Shown one piece after another: positions 8,915-17,071 of a DNA stretch of 64,000 bases (position 1 is the first letter of the stretch; each line of letters opens with the position of its first letter). Both the position numbers and the translations under genes were made by a program. The notes beneath the pieces were generated by a model that was not told the origin of the DNA, made no database searches, and saw only the letters and a list, made by a program, of their open reading frames with translations. The DNA is from Aliarcobacter thereius LMG 24486. Lineage in GTDB: Bacteria > Campylobacterota > Campylobacteria > Campylobacterales > Arcobacteraceae. The stretch is from NCBI RefSeq assembly GCF_004214815.1, contig NZ_CP035926.1:1851081-1915080 (forward strand), given 5' to 3'.

Positions 8915-9760
8915 ATGAAAAAAAATGATTTAAAACAATATATATTAATAATATTAGGTTCCTTTTCTTTATCTTTTGGTGCTGTTGCTTTTTACTCACC
9001 AAATGAGATAATTTCAGGTGGAGGAATAGGTATTTCGCTTATGCTTCACTTCTTATTTCCAGATATTACTCTTGGAATTTTTATGGCATTAGTTAGTACT
9101 CCTTTTCTAATATTATCTTATATATTTTTTGGAAAATACTACTTATTTAAAACATTTATAGTAGTTGTTTTATTATCAACTTTTACAGATATCTTAAAAG
9201 AAATTTTAAAAATTGATGCAATTACAAATGATATCTTATTAGCTGCTATTTTTGGTGGTATATTCATTGGTCTTGGAATTGGGCTTATAATTAAAGGTAG
9301 AGCTTCAACAGGAAGTACTTCTGTAATAGGAGAAATCTTAGCAAAGAAAACAAAATATAAAGCAGCAGAAGTTTTATTAACTATTGATGCTTTTATTATG
9401 TTGGCATCAGTTTTTGTATATCAAGATATTGATAAATCACTTTATAGTCTGCTTAGTGTTTATATAGGAATGAAAGTTCTTGATATTTTACTAACAGGTC
9501 GTCCTTCTAAAAAGATTGTAAATATTATTTCTACAAATGTAGAAGTATTAAAAGAGCAAATTAGGGATAAAATTGAAGAGCACGGAACAATCTTAACTGG
9601 AATTGGTCTACATCAAGCTCAAAATAAAACTATAATTTATGTAACAGTTGAAGCAAGTAAAATTGAACTTCTAAGAGATTTAATAAGAAAATATGATCCA
9701 GACGCTTTTATGATAATCTCTGAAGCATCTGAATTTATGGGAAGAGATAATAGTATTTAA
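8915..9760 (+). CDS. YitT family membrane protein (DUF161/DUF2179)
   Basis: A 281-residue protein with four to five membrane helices in the first 190 residues, including SPNEIISGGGIGISLML and GRASTGSTSVIGEILAKKT, typical of the YitT family. A soluble C-terminal DUF2179 domain (about residues 200-275, with GTILTGIGLHQAQNKTIIYV) follows. The function of the family is unknown. An upstream ATG at 8905 reads only seven codons before a stop, so 8915 is the start. It is divergent from yaaA and ends in a convergent terminator. Confidence 0.88.
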   Translation: MKKNDLKQYILIILGSFSLSFGAVAFYSPNEIISGGGIGISLMLHFLFPDITLGIFMALVSTPFLILSYIFFGKYYLFKTFIVVVLLSTFTDILKEILKIDAITNDILLAAIFGGIFIGLGIGLIIKGRASTGSTSVIGEILAKKTKYKAAEVLLTIDAFIMLASVFVYQDIDKSLYSLLSVYIGMKVLDILLTGRPSKKIVNIISTNVEVLKEQIRDKIEEHGTILTGIGLHQAQNKTIIYVTVEASKIELLRDLIRKYDPDAFMIISEASEFMGRDNSI

Positions 9761-9787
9761 ATTATTATTGTATATTTAAATACACTT

Positions 9788-9813
9788 TAGCTTAGAAATT
9801 AAATTCTAAGCTA
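9788..9813. terminator. bidirectional terminator hairpin
   Basis: TAGCTTAGAA (9788-9797) and TTCTAAGCTA (9804-9813) form a perfect 10-bp stem with a 6-nt AT loop between two convergent genes. Confidence 0.7.
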
Positions 9814-9818
9814 TTATC

Positions 9819-11099
9819 TTACCAAGAAAAAGACAATGATGCATTTATATTTGCATATTTTGGATACTTATCTCCATCAATTTCAGTTGTTTTTGAAGCC
9901 ATTTGTCCAGATATTTCAAGTGGTCCAATTCCAATACCTGCTGTATAAACAAGACCTGCATTATCACTATTTGCAAGATTTTTCATAAGTCCTGCATTTA
10001 TTTGGAAAATCCATAAATCAAAACCAACTCCACCACCAACAAATTTTGTTTTGTATCCATTTAATGATTTACTTTCTGTTAGGTCTGCATCGAATGCCAA
10101 CTCCATAAAACCTAGTTCATAAGCAGCTCCCACTCTTAACATAGGATCTAAAGAGTGGTTTCCATTTACTAAATCAAATTTTGGTTTATTTAAATTCTTT
10201 CCTACTAAAGCTAATGTTAAATCTTTATCAAAAGCTGGATTATATGCTAATCCTAAATCAATACCAATATTACTTGACTCTTTTTTACTATCATCAAAAT
10301 CATCAAATATATCTTTATCACTATCTAATCTATAAAAACTAGAATATGCATATCCTTTCATAAATTTAACAGCTCCTCCAAGATATACATCTCCAAAATC
10401 ACCATTGAATTCATGTCCATAAGCAAGAGGAACTTCAACTATTCCTAAAGTTTCTAACTCAACTCCTGTTTTTGCATTACAAGACGAATCATCATCCATA
10501 GCACAAATTAAAGATGAGCTTTCATAATCATTTTGAGTTACAATTTGAGCTGTTCCATTTTGTAGAATCTCATAAAATCCGCCACTATTATCTTTAAAAA
10601 TCAACCTATTATAATCTTGGTCAATCTCAGCAGTTGCACTCATATCAGCTGTTCCAAATATTCCAAAACCAAAGTTTTTTATTGCAAAAGATAGATCAGT
10701 AGTTGGATTTGCTTGCATTGATGCCTCATCCATATTTAAAATGATATCTCTTGCTTCAAATAAAGTATTTATATCGTTTATATCTACATTTGTAGGTGTT
10801 GTAGAAACATCTTTATACTTATCAATTAAGTCTGAAAAGCTTAAATCATCAAGTTTATCAACTGATGCAAAAACATCATTATCTGTTAATCCAACTCCAA
10901 CTCCTGTATGAAAAGCAAAAGTTTTTTTATTTTTTGCTAAAAGTGCTGGATTATTATAAACTGCTAAAGATGATGGTGAAGTAGCAATTCCAGCTCCTCC
11001 CATAGATGCAGCCTTACTTCCTAAGACATGAAATTGTGAAGCTTCTAATCCTGAAAGAATTAAAGAAACAGCAATTGTAGATTTAGTTATTTTTCTCAT
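9819..11099 (-). CDS. outer membrane protein with TraF-like domain
   Basis: A 426-residue exported protein. A signal peptide covers about residues 1-20 (ending near LEAS). Next comes the motif FHVLGSKAASMGGAGIATSP and NNPAL, which resembles the 'conjugal transfer protein TraF' (TraF_2) and FadL/OmpP1-type outer membrane barrels. The remainder alternates polar and hydrophobic residues and ends in an aromatic-terminated strand (ASLSFSW), as barrel proteins do. Nothing else here belongs to conjugation, so the TraF label is historical. Two cysteines (LICAMDDDSSCNAK) may form a surface disulphide. A CRP-type palindrome overlaps its promoter. Confidence 0.78.
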   Translation of the reverse strand: MRKITKSTIAVSLILSGLEASQFHVLGSKAASMGGAGIATSPSSLAVYNNPALLAKNKKTFAFHTGVGVGLTDNDVFASVDKLDDLSFSDLIDKYKDVSTTPTNVDINDINTLFEARDIILNMDEASMQANPTTDLSFAIKNFGFGIFGTADMSATAEIDQDYNRLIFKDNSGGFYEILQNGTAQIVTQNDYESSSLICAMDDDSSCNAKTGVELETLGIVEVPLAYGHEFNGDFGDVYLGGAVKFMKGYAYSSFYRLDSDKDIFDDFDDSKKESSNIGIDLGLAYNPAFDKDLTLALVGKNLNKPKFDLVNGNHSLDPMLRVGAAYELGFMELAFDADLTESKSLNGYKTKFVGGGVGFDLWIFQINAGLMKNLANSDNAGLVYTAGIGIGPLEISGQMASKTTEIDGDKYPKYANINASLSFSW

Positions 11100-11123
11100 T
11101 TTTCTCTTTCCTATATTATTTAT

Positions 11124-11141
11124 TTGTGAATTATATCACAA
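11124..11141 (-). promoter_or_regulatory. TGTGA-N6-TCACA palindrome with embedded -10 box
   Basis: Positions 11125-11140 read TGTGA-N6-TCACA, a perfect match to the CRP-family consensus, extended by one pair to TTGTGA/TCACAA. The six central bases on the minus strand are TATAAT, 30 nt upstream of the ATG at 11099. A bound regulator would sit on the -10 and act as a repressor. The Crp/Fnr-type gene directly upstream is one possible regulator, although its recognition helix suggests TTGAT half-sites. Confidence 0.5.
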
Positions 11142-11158
11142 AAAAGAGTATTCTTATT

Positions 11159-11806
11159 CTAAAAAGAGGCTTTAAAAAATCCAAGCTTTTTATGGTCTAA
11201 AATCCTAATATGTCCTTTATCATTATCAATTACACCATCTTTCTTAAGCTTTGCTAATTGCCTTGAAAGTGTTTCTGGAGTTATGTTTAAAAGTTTTGCT
11301 ATTTTTACTTGTTTCAAATTTAACAAATGTTCTTCATTTTCAAGTAAAAATTTTGCTATCTTTTCCATACTATTTAATGTTACATTATAATTTATAAAAT
11401 TTTCTAAGAATTTTATCTTTTTTGTAAGTGATTTTATAAAAAACATTGATATTTCTGGTTTCTGTAAAAATTCTTCTTTGAATTTCTTATAATCTATTAA
11501 AATAACTTCTCCATCTGTTTCAAAAGAGCAATTTGCTAAAAAATTCATATCTTCATAATTCATTATTTCTGCAATCAATGAAGGAGATACTAAATTATGA
11601 ATTACAACTTCATTGTCTTTAAAATCATGAGTATAAAGTTTTACTATACCTTTGGTTAATAGATGTAAATAGTTTGATTCATCACCTTTATAGAAAAGTA
11701 TCTCATCTTTTTTGTAGTTTCTTCTAAACGATATATCTTTTAATTTTTCTAAATCTTTTTTTTCTAAAAAATCAAAAAAAGAGTAAGGATCACTAATGTT
11801 TCTCAT
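11159..11806 (-). CDS. Crp/Fnr family transcriptional regulator
   Basis: A 215-residue regulator with an N-terminal cyclic-nucleotide-type sensor barrel (about residues 15-115), a dimer helix and a C-terminal winged HTH. The recognition helix TPETLSRQLAKL keeps the E..SR triad that reads TTGAT half-sites in FNR. There is no N-terminal cysteine cluster (only one Cys, in ANCSF), so it is not an Fe-S FNR. An NO/haem-sensing DNR/NssR-like role would suit the divergent YgbA-type gene. A TTG at 11833 in frame is possible, but the ATG at 11806 has AAGG 8 nt upstream and keeps the FNR box outside the gene. Confidence 0.85.
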   Translation of the reverse strand: MRNISDPYSFFDFLEKKDLEKLKDISFRRNYKKDEILFYKGDESNYLHLLTKGIVKLYTHDFKDNEVVIHNLVSPSLIAEIMNYEDMNFLANCSFETDGEVILIDYKKFKEEFLQKPEISMFFIKSLTKKIKFLENFINYNVTLNSMEKIAKFLLENEEHLLNLKQVKIAKLLNITPETLSRQLAKLKKDGVIDNDKGHIRILDHKKLGFFKASF

Positions 11807-11819
11807 ATATTTTGCCTTA

Positions 11820-11833
11820 TTGATTGTTATCAA
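11820..11833. promoter_or_regulatory. perfect FNR-type box between divergent genes
   Basis: The sequence TTGAT-TGTT-ATCAA matches the FNR consensus TTGAT-N4-ATCAA at all ten specified positions. It lies 14 nt upstream of the Crp/Fnr regulator start and 55 nt upstream of the YgbA-type gene. Its closeness to the regulator's own start suggests autorepression, and it may activate or repress the divergent gene. Confidence 0.7.
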
Positions 11834-11888
11834 TGTTTTATACTAAATTCTATGTAAAGATTCTATTAAATATTAAAAAGTAGATAAA

Positions 11889-12236
11889 ATGACATTTGAA
11901 AAATTTAATGAAGAGATAAACACTCTTAAGAAATTTTATGAATTATATTGCAAAGATAAACACGAAAAACAAGCAATATGTAAAAAAGATATTCCTTATA
12001 AAGAGAATAATTTTCAAGTAGAATTATCTTTATGTAATGATTGTCAAAAAAATATTTATTACTCTTTTTCTAAATTACAATCTTGTCCTCATGAAATAAA
12101 ACCAAGATGTAGAACTTGTCCTGCACCTTGCTATGAAAAACAAGAGTGGAAAAACTGTGCAAGAGTGATGAAATATTCAGCTATAAAACTATCATTGGGA
12201 AAAATCAAATCAAGAGTTGTAAATATTTTTAAATAA
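11889..12236 (+). CDS. YgbA-type nitrous/nitric oxide-responsive protein
   Basis: A 115-residue cysteine-rich protein matching the 'nitrous oxide-stimulated promoter' family (YgbA_NO). Cysteines occur as LCNDC, SCPHE, RCRTCPAPC and NCARVMKYS, a pattern suggesting a metal or Fe-S site. E. coli YgbA is induced by nitric oxide and helps recovery from it; its biochemistry is unsettled. Here the gene is divergent from a cluster-free Crp/Fnr regulator with a perfect FNR-type box between them, which supports control by nitrosative stress or low oxygen. Its stop codon is one base from the convergent ung gene. Confidence 0.85.
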   Translation: MTFEKFNEEINTLKKFYELYCKDKHEKQAICKKDIPYKENNFQVELSLCNDCQKNIYYSFSKLQSCPHEIKPRCRTCPAPCYEKQEWKNCARVMKYSAIKLSLGKIKSRVVNIFK

Positions 12237-12887
12237 TTACCAATTTATTGCTTCTTTATTAATTTTATTTAAAATCTCATTTGTTTTAGAAAAATGTTTA
12301 GAACCAAAAAAACCTCTATATGCACTAAGAGGACTTGGATGAACTGAACTTAATATATGATGTTTATCTTTATTTATTAAAGAACTCTTTTTAATTGCTG
12401 GTGTTCCCCATAAAATAAATACTATATCTTTACAATTATCATTTATGTATTTGATTATATTATCAGTAAAAATCTCCCAACCAAGTTTTTGATGACTTCC
12501 TGCTTTACTTTGTTCCACTGTTAAAACTGTATTTAATAAAAGAACACCTTGTTTTGCCCAAGAACTTAAATCACCATCTTCACAATAAGATTTTCTTCCT
12601 AAATCATTTTCTATCTCTTTTAAAATATTTTGCATTGAAGGAGGATTTTTGATATTTTCTGGTGTTGAAAAAGATAATCCTTGAGCTTGTCCAACTCCAT
12701 GATATGGATCTTGTCCTAAAATCACGACTTTTAGATTATCAAACTTTGTAAGAGTGAAAGCTTTAAATATATTCTCTTTTTTTGGAAATACAACTGAATT
12801 TTCATATCTTTTTTCTATCTCTAGTTTTAATGCTTTATAGTAATCTTTCTTTTTCTCTAAGTTAATTATATCTTCCCAAGTCTTCAT
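12237..12887 (-). CDS. ung: uracil-DNA glycosylase
   Basis: A 216-residue family 1 uracil-DNA glycosylase, the usual length. Motif A with the catalytic Asp is visible as ILGQDPYHG. LLLNTVLTVE and the leucine-loop motif HPSPLSAYRGFFG with the catalytic His are also present. It removes uracil from DNA after cytosine deamination or misincorporation. AAGGAAAA precedes the ATG. It is convergent with the YgbA-type gene and downstream of the terminator that closes the aldehyde dehydrogenase unit. Confidence 0.97.
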   Translation of the reverse strand: MKTWEDIINLEKKKDYYKALKLEIEKRYENSVVFPKKENIFKAFTLTKFDNLKVVILGQDPYHGVGQAQGLSFSTPENIKNPPSMQNILKEIENDLGRKSYCEDGDLSSWAKQGVLLLNTVLTVEQSKAGSHQKLGWEIFTDNIIKYINDNCKDIVFILWGTPAIKKSSLINKDKHHILSSVHPSPLSAYRGFFGSKHFSKTNEILNKINKEAINW

Positions 12888-12903
12888 ATTTTTCCTTTTA
12901 TAA

Positions 12904-12937
12904 ATAAAAAAAGCTAAGGCTATAAAAACCTTAGCTT
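12904..12937 (-). terminator. Rho-independent terminator of the aldehyde dehydrogenase gene
   Basis: On the minus strand the stem AAGCTAAGG/CCTTAGCTT (12937-12929 with 12919-12911) with a 9-nt loop is followed by seven T residues. This is a classical intrinsic terminator just after the stop codon at 12961. Confidence 0.85.
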
Positions 12938-12960
12938 GTTAATCAATCTTTTAATATTAG

Positions 12961-14352
12961 TTATAAAATAGGAGATTTTATAAGCATCATCTTTTCTACA
13001 CTCATATCGTTCATTGAATGAGGAATTCCACCCATTCCAAGTCCTGATACTTTTGCTCCACCAAATGGCATCCAATCAACTCTAAATGCTGTATGATCAT
13101 TTACCATTACAGCTGTTGCATTTAATCTTTTTACAGCTTTTAATGCATTATCAATATTTTTTGTAAATACTGCTGCTTGAAAAGATACATCAAGTTGATT
13201 TGCTCTAGCAATTGCTTCATCTAAAGTTTTATATGAATAGATACAAACAACTGGTCCAAATACTTCTCTTGTAGATACTAAAGCATCTTCAGCTGGATTT
13301 AAAATAACAGTTGGTTCGAAACAAGATGCAGAGATTCTTTTTCCACCTGTTAAGATTTTACCACCTTTTGCTACTGCTTCATTAACCCACTCTTCAACTC
13401 TATCTACTTCAGCATTATTAATTAGTGGTCCAACTTCTGTTTTAGGATCAAGTTGATTTCCAACAATTAATTTTGAAGCAGCACTTGCTAACTTACTAGC
13501 AACTTCTTCACAAATTGACTCTTGAACAAATACTCTTTGAACTGATACACAAACTTGTCCAGCGTGATAGAACCCACCTTTCGCTAAAGCTGGAATCATA
13601 TCTTCAATATCAGCATCTGCTTCAACAATAACAGGAGCAACCCCACCATGCTCAAGAACAACTCTTGTTCCATCACTAGCTTTTGAATTTAAATACCATC
13701 CAACACTACCACTTCCAATAAATGTTAAAAATGCAGTTTTTGGAGATGTTGATAATAATTCTCCACCTTTTCTATCACAAACAACAGCTTGTGCCCAACC
13801 TTTTGGAAGACCTGCTTCTTCAAGAATTTCTACTAATTTAACTGCACTCATAGGAGTTTGAGTTGCTGGTCTAATAATAACTGGACATCCAGCTGCAATT
13901 GCAGGTACTACTTGGTGAACAGCTAGGTTAAATGGGTGATTAAATGCAGAAATAGCAGCAACAACACCTATTGGTTCTTTAAATGTATATGCCATTCTAT
14001 TTGCACTTGTATTTGTATGTCCCATAGCTATCTCTTTACCTTCAAATACACTTAGGTGTTCAATAGCTATTTTAATTCCATTAATCGCTCTTAAGATTTC
14101 AACTTTTGAGTCAATATAAGGTTTACCACCTTCACTTGCACAAAGAATTGTAAGTTCTTCAACTTGTGAACTCATAATTTTCATAACATTCTCTAAAATT
14201 TCAACTCTTTTATATTTTGGTAACCATCCATCTTTATTTGTAAAAGTTTTATGTGCTAAATCGATTGCTGCTTCTACTTCTTCAAATGTATTATATTTTA
14301 CTGTTCCAACTACTTTTCCATCAAATGGTGATGTAACTTCTATCTTACTCAT
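12961..14352 (-). CDS. NAD(P)-dependent aldehyde dehydrogenase
   Basis: A 463-residue member of the ALDH superfamily. Catalytic Cys268 lies in HAGQVCVSVQR, the general base Glu234 in LEHGG, and the oxyanion Asn138 in FNHP. The cofactor-binding loop reads IIRPATQTP: the usual lysine of the KPA motif is Arg161, an odd change. IGSGSVGW is the nucleotide-binding turn. Length and motifs recall lactaldehyde or glyceraldehyde-3-phosphate type enzymes, but the substrate cannot be assigned. AAGGAG lies before the ATG. It follows the acetolactate synthase-like gene, from which it is separated by a strong hairpin. Confidence 0.88.
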   Translation of the reverse strand: MSKIEVTSPFDGKVVGTVKYNTFEEVEAAIDLAHKTFTNKDGWLPKYKRVEILENVMKIMSSQVEELTILCASEGGKPYIDSKVEILRAINGIKIAIEHLSVFEGKEIAMGHTNTSANRMAYTFKEPIGVVAAISAFNHPFNLAVHQVVPAIAAGCPVIIRPATQTPMSAVKLVEILEEAGLPKGWAQAVVCDRKGGELLSTSPKTAFLTFIGSGSVGWYLNSKASDGTRVVLEHGGVAPVIVEADADIEDMIPALAKGGFYHAGQVCVSVQRVFVQESICEEVASKLASAASKLIVGNQLDPKTEVGPLINNAEVDRVEEWVNEAVAKGGKILTGGKRISASCFEPTVILNPAEDALVSTREVFGPVVCIYSYKTLDEAIARANQLDVSFQAAVFTKNIDNALKAVKRLNATAVMVNDHTAFRVDWMPFGGAKVSGLGMGGIPHSMNDMSVEKMMLIKSPIL

Positions 14353-14380
14353 TGTTTACTCCTTATTAATTTTTATAAAA

Positions 14381-14414
14381 TAAAAAAGGGGGCTTTAAAT
14401 TTAAAGCCCCCTTT
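14381..14414 (-). terminator. strong palindromic terminator between two operon genes
   Basis: Positions 14385-14414 are a perfect 30-bp palindrome with five G:C pairs flanked by AAA/TTT and TTTAAATTTAAA in the centre. On the minus strand it is followed by TTTTTTATTTT. It lies after the acetolactate synthase stop and only 32 nt before the aldehyde dehydrogenase start, leaving no clear room for a new promoter. Confidence 0.85.
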
Positions 14415-14426
14415 AAATACTATTGA

Positions 14427-16079
14427 TTATACCATACAAGTTTTTTGTGGTAAAAGCTCATTTAAAATTGAGTGATTTAAAGAGTAATCAACTGCTAAAT
14501 CAATTAAATGTACTCCTTTACTATTTACACATTTTTCTAATGTAGCTTCAAACTCTTCAACAGATTTTGGTCTGTATCCATGAGCTCCATAAGACTCTGC
14601 ATATTTAACAAAATCTGGATTTCCAAGATCAAGTCCAAATGTCTCTAATCCCATTCCAGTTTGTTTCCATTTAATCATTCCATAAGCATTATCATTTAAT
14701 ATAACTACTACTAAATCAAGTCCTAATCTTACAGCTGTTTCCATCTCTTGAGAGTTCATCATAAACCCACCATCTCCACAAACACTTACTACTTTTTTAT
14801 TTGGATAAACCATTTTAGCCATCATTCCTGAAGGTAAACCAGCTCCCATTGTTGCAAGTGCATTATCAAGTAATAGTGTATTTGGTTTAGCACATCTATA
14901 ATTTCTTGCAAACCATAATTTATATACACCATTATCAAGTGTTACTATATCTTCATCTGCTAGAGTTTTTCTAATAGCTCTTACAGCTCTTTGAGGTAAA
15001 ATTGGGAATCTATTATCTCCAAAATATTTTGATAATCTATTTCTAATCTCTTCAGCCATTCTTGTATAATAATCAAAATCCCAGTGTGATTGAACTTTGA
15101 TTTTTTCTGTAATTTTTGCAATATTACATGCAATATCACCAACAACATCCATTTGTGGGAAATATGTATCATCAACTTCACTTGCAAAGAAATTTACGTG
15201 CATAACTTTTGTAGCACCCTCTTTGTTTGTCATAAAAAATGGTGGTTTTTCAATAACATCATGCCCAACATTAATAATTAAATCTGCTCTATCAATTGCG
15301 CAGTGAACAAAGTCATCTTTTGATAGTGCTGCTGCACTTAAGCACATTGGGTGATTTTCATCAACAACACCTTTACCCATTTGTGTAGAGAAAAATGCCA
15401 TTCCAGTTTTGTTTACAAATTCTGTTAATGTATTTCCAATTCTTGTTCTATTTGCTCCAGCTCCAATTAGAAGAAGTGGTCTTTTTGCTTTTTCAATCAT
15501 TGAAACTGCATCAGCAATAACCTCATCAATAGCTGCTGGATATTTTACAGTATGTACTGGATATACATTTGCATCTGCATCTACTGCTTCGATTGAAATA
15601 TCTTCAGGGAACTCAATATGAACTGCACCTGGTCTTTCTGTTGTTGCAATTTTAAATGCATCTCTTACTACAGAAGGAACATTATGACCATTTACAATCT
15701 GCTTTGCATATTTAGTCATTGGTCTCATCATTCTTACAATATCAATAATCTGGAATCTACCTTGTTTTGACTTTTTGATTGGTTTTTGACCTGTAATCAT
15801 AAGCATTGGCATTCCACCAAGTTGTGCATATGCAGCACTTGTAGCAAAGTTTGTAGCACCAGGGCCTAAAGTTGATAAACAAACTCCAACTTTTCCTGTT
15901 AATCTTCCATAAGTTGCAGCCATAAAACCTGCACCTTGTTCATGTCTTGTAAGTATAAGTTTAATTTTTGATTTTCTTAATGATTCTAAGAAATCTAAAT
16001 TTTCCTCACCTGGAACACCAAAAATATACTCAACACCTTCGTTTTCTAACGCTTTAATAAATAAATCTGATGCATTCAT
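14427..16079 (-). CDS. acetolactate synthase-like thiamine diphosphate enzyme
   Basis: A 550-residue ThDP enzyme most like acetolactate synthase large or catabolic (AlsS/BudB-type) subunits. Glu47 in TRHEQGAGFMA activates the cofactor; GPGATNF and QGRFQ in the N-terminal domain are conserved. The ThDP-magnesium motif is GDGGFMMNSQEMETA followed by NDNAYGMIKWKQ, close to AlsS. No small regulatory subunit lies nearby, which favours a catabolic or non-biosynthetic role, such as making acetolactate from pyruvate. Pairing with an aldehyde dehydrogenase suggests pyruvate or aldehyde metabolism (an inference). TGGAG is 8 nt upstream of the ATG. Confidence 0.85.
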   Translation of the reverse strand: MNASDLFIKALENEGVEYIFGVPGEENLDFLESLRKSKIKLILTRHEQGAGFMAATYGRLTGKVGVCLSTLGPGATNFATSAAYAQLGGMPMLMITGQKPIKKSKQGRFQIIDIVRMMRPMTKYAKQIVNGHNVPSVVRDAFKIATTERPGAVHIEFPEDISIEAVDADANVYPVHTVKYPAAIDEVIADAVSMIEKAKRPLLLIGAGANRTRIGNTLTEFVNKTGMAFFSTQMGKGVVDENHPMCLSAAALSKDDFVHCAIDRADLIINVGHDVIEKPPFFMTNKEGATKVMHVNFFASEVDDTYFPQMDVVGDIACNIAKITEKIKVQSHWDFDYYTRMAEEIRNRLSKYFGDNRFPILPQRAVRAIRKTLADEDIVTLDNGVYKLWFARNYRCAKPNTLLLDNALATMGAGLPSGMMAKMVYPNKKVVSVCGDGGFMMNSQEMETAVRLGLDLVVVILNDNAYGMIKWKQTGMGLETFGLDLGNPDFVKYAESYGAHGYRPKSVEEFEATLEKCVNSKGVHLIDLAVDYSLNHSILNELLPQKTCMV

Positions 16080-16398
16080 CTTTTTACTCCAAAATTTTAT
16101 AATAATTTAATTATATTTATATAATTAACCTTTTTTAAATGAAAATTTACTCTCAATCCATATTAAAAATATAGTTGATAAACACTCGCTATTATACCCA
16201 TAATAAATATATAGTTTATCTTATATTCCAAAATAATTTTATTTTATAACTATTTTCTTTAACAAAAAGTTACACTTCTTTTATAAAAGCCGACAAAATA
16301 GCTCTTCTTTATTTTTCAATTATTATGTAAAATGTTACATAAAATCCCAAATTATACAAATATTAGTTAAAATTCTCTTTTATTTTAAAGGATCAATT
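16080..16398. promoter_or_regulatory. 319-nt divergent regulatory region with TTATGTAA-N4-TTACATAA palindrome
   Basis: No gene was found here. On the minus strand a TATAAT at 16196-16191 may serve the acetolactate synthase gene. At 16323-16342 there is a perfect 8-bp inverted repeat, TTATGTAA-AATG-TTACATAA, 57 nt upstream of the HAD phosphatase start; it is too short-looped and AT-rich for a terminator and looks like an operator for a dimeric regulator. The region also contains TCTCAATCCATATTAA (16151-16166), which recurs upstream of metY. Confidence 0.45.
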
Positions 16399-17046
16399 AT
16401 GAAAAAAACAGTTATTTTTGATTTAGATGGAACACTTCTAGACTCTATTTATGATATTGCAGTGTGTATGAATGAATCTTTAGAAAGTTTAAATTTAGAA
16501 ACTTATAGTATTGATGAATATAAATACTTTGTTGGATATGGAGTTGATGAATTAGTTTTGAATGTATTAAAAAACAATTTAGAATTAAAAGAGAAACTTG
16601 TAAAAAAATTTAAAGAGATTTATGATGAAAAACTTCATAGTAATACAAAACCTTATGATGGAATATATTCACTTTTAGATGGATTAGTAAATATTAATTG
16701 TAATTTAGCAGTTTTATCAAATAAACCCGATTTAATGACAAAAGAGTATGTAAAAATAAATTTTAAAGATTACCCTTTTTTAGAAGTTCACGGTCAAAGA
16801 AGTGATATACCTAAAAAGCCTGACCCAAAAGCTGCTATTAATATTGCAAAAAGATTAAATATTCCTTGTGAAAAAATATTTTTTGTAGGAGATACAAAAG
16901 TTGATATGCAAACAGCAAAAAGTGCAGGAATGATTGCTATTGGTGTATTATGGGGTTTTAGAGATGAAAAAGAGTTAAAAGAAAATGGAGCTGATTTTAT
17001 TGTAAATCATCCTTTAGAAATTTTAGAGATAATTTCAAAATCTTAA
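16399..17046 (+). CDS. gph: HAD hydrolase, phosphoglycolate phosphatase-like
   Basis: A 215-residue HAD phosphatase. Motif I is FDLDGTLLDS at the N-terminus, with the nucleophile Asp and acid Asp. Motif II is LSNKPD, motif III includes KKPDPKA, and motif IV is VGDTKVDMQ. The helical cap lies between motifs I and II. Size and motifs fit phosphoglycolate phosphatase (Gph), which clears 2-phosphoglycolate from DNA repair, although PPi-splitting PpaX-type enzymes look similar. AAAGGA precedes the ATG. It ends in a hairpin shared with torA. Confidence 0.82.
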   Translation: MKKTVIFDLDGTLLDSIYDIAVCMNESLESLNLETYSIDEYKYFVGYGVDELVLNVLKNNLELKEKLVKKFKEIYDEKLHSNTKPYDGIYSLLDGLVNINCNLAVLSNKPDLMTKEYVKINFKDYPFLEVHGQRSDIPKKPDPKAAINIAKRLNIPCEKIFFVGDTKVDMQTAKSAGMIAIGVLWGFRDEKELKENGADFIVNHPLEILEIISKS

Positions 17047-17070
17047 TATAAAGCCCAAAAGGCTTTATAT
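17046..17070. terminator. bidirectional terminator hairpin
   Basis: ATATAAAGCC (17046-17055) and GGCTTTATAT (17061-17070) form a perfect 10-bp stem with a CAAAA loop between the convergent phosphatase and torA genes. It is followed by TTTAT on the plus strand. Confidence 0.75.
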
Positions 17071-17071
17071 T

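Noticed and set aside
9819..11099. Conjugation gene because of the TraF-like domain
   Set aside because: No other conjugation or mobility gene is near; the family name covers outer membrane proteins of unrelated function.
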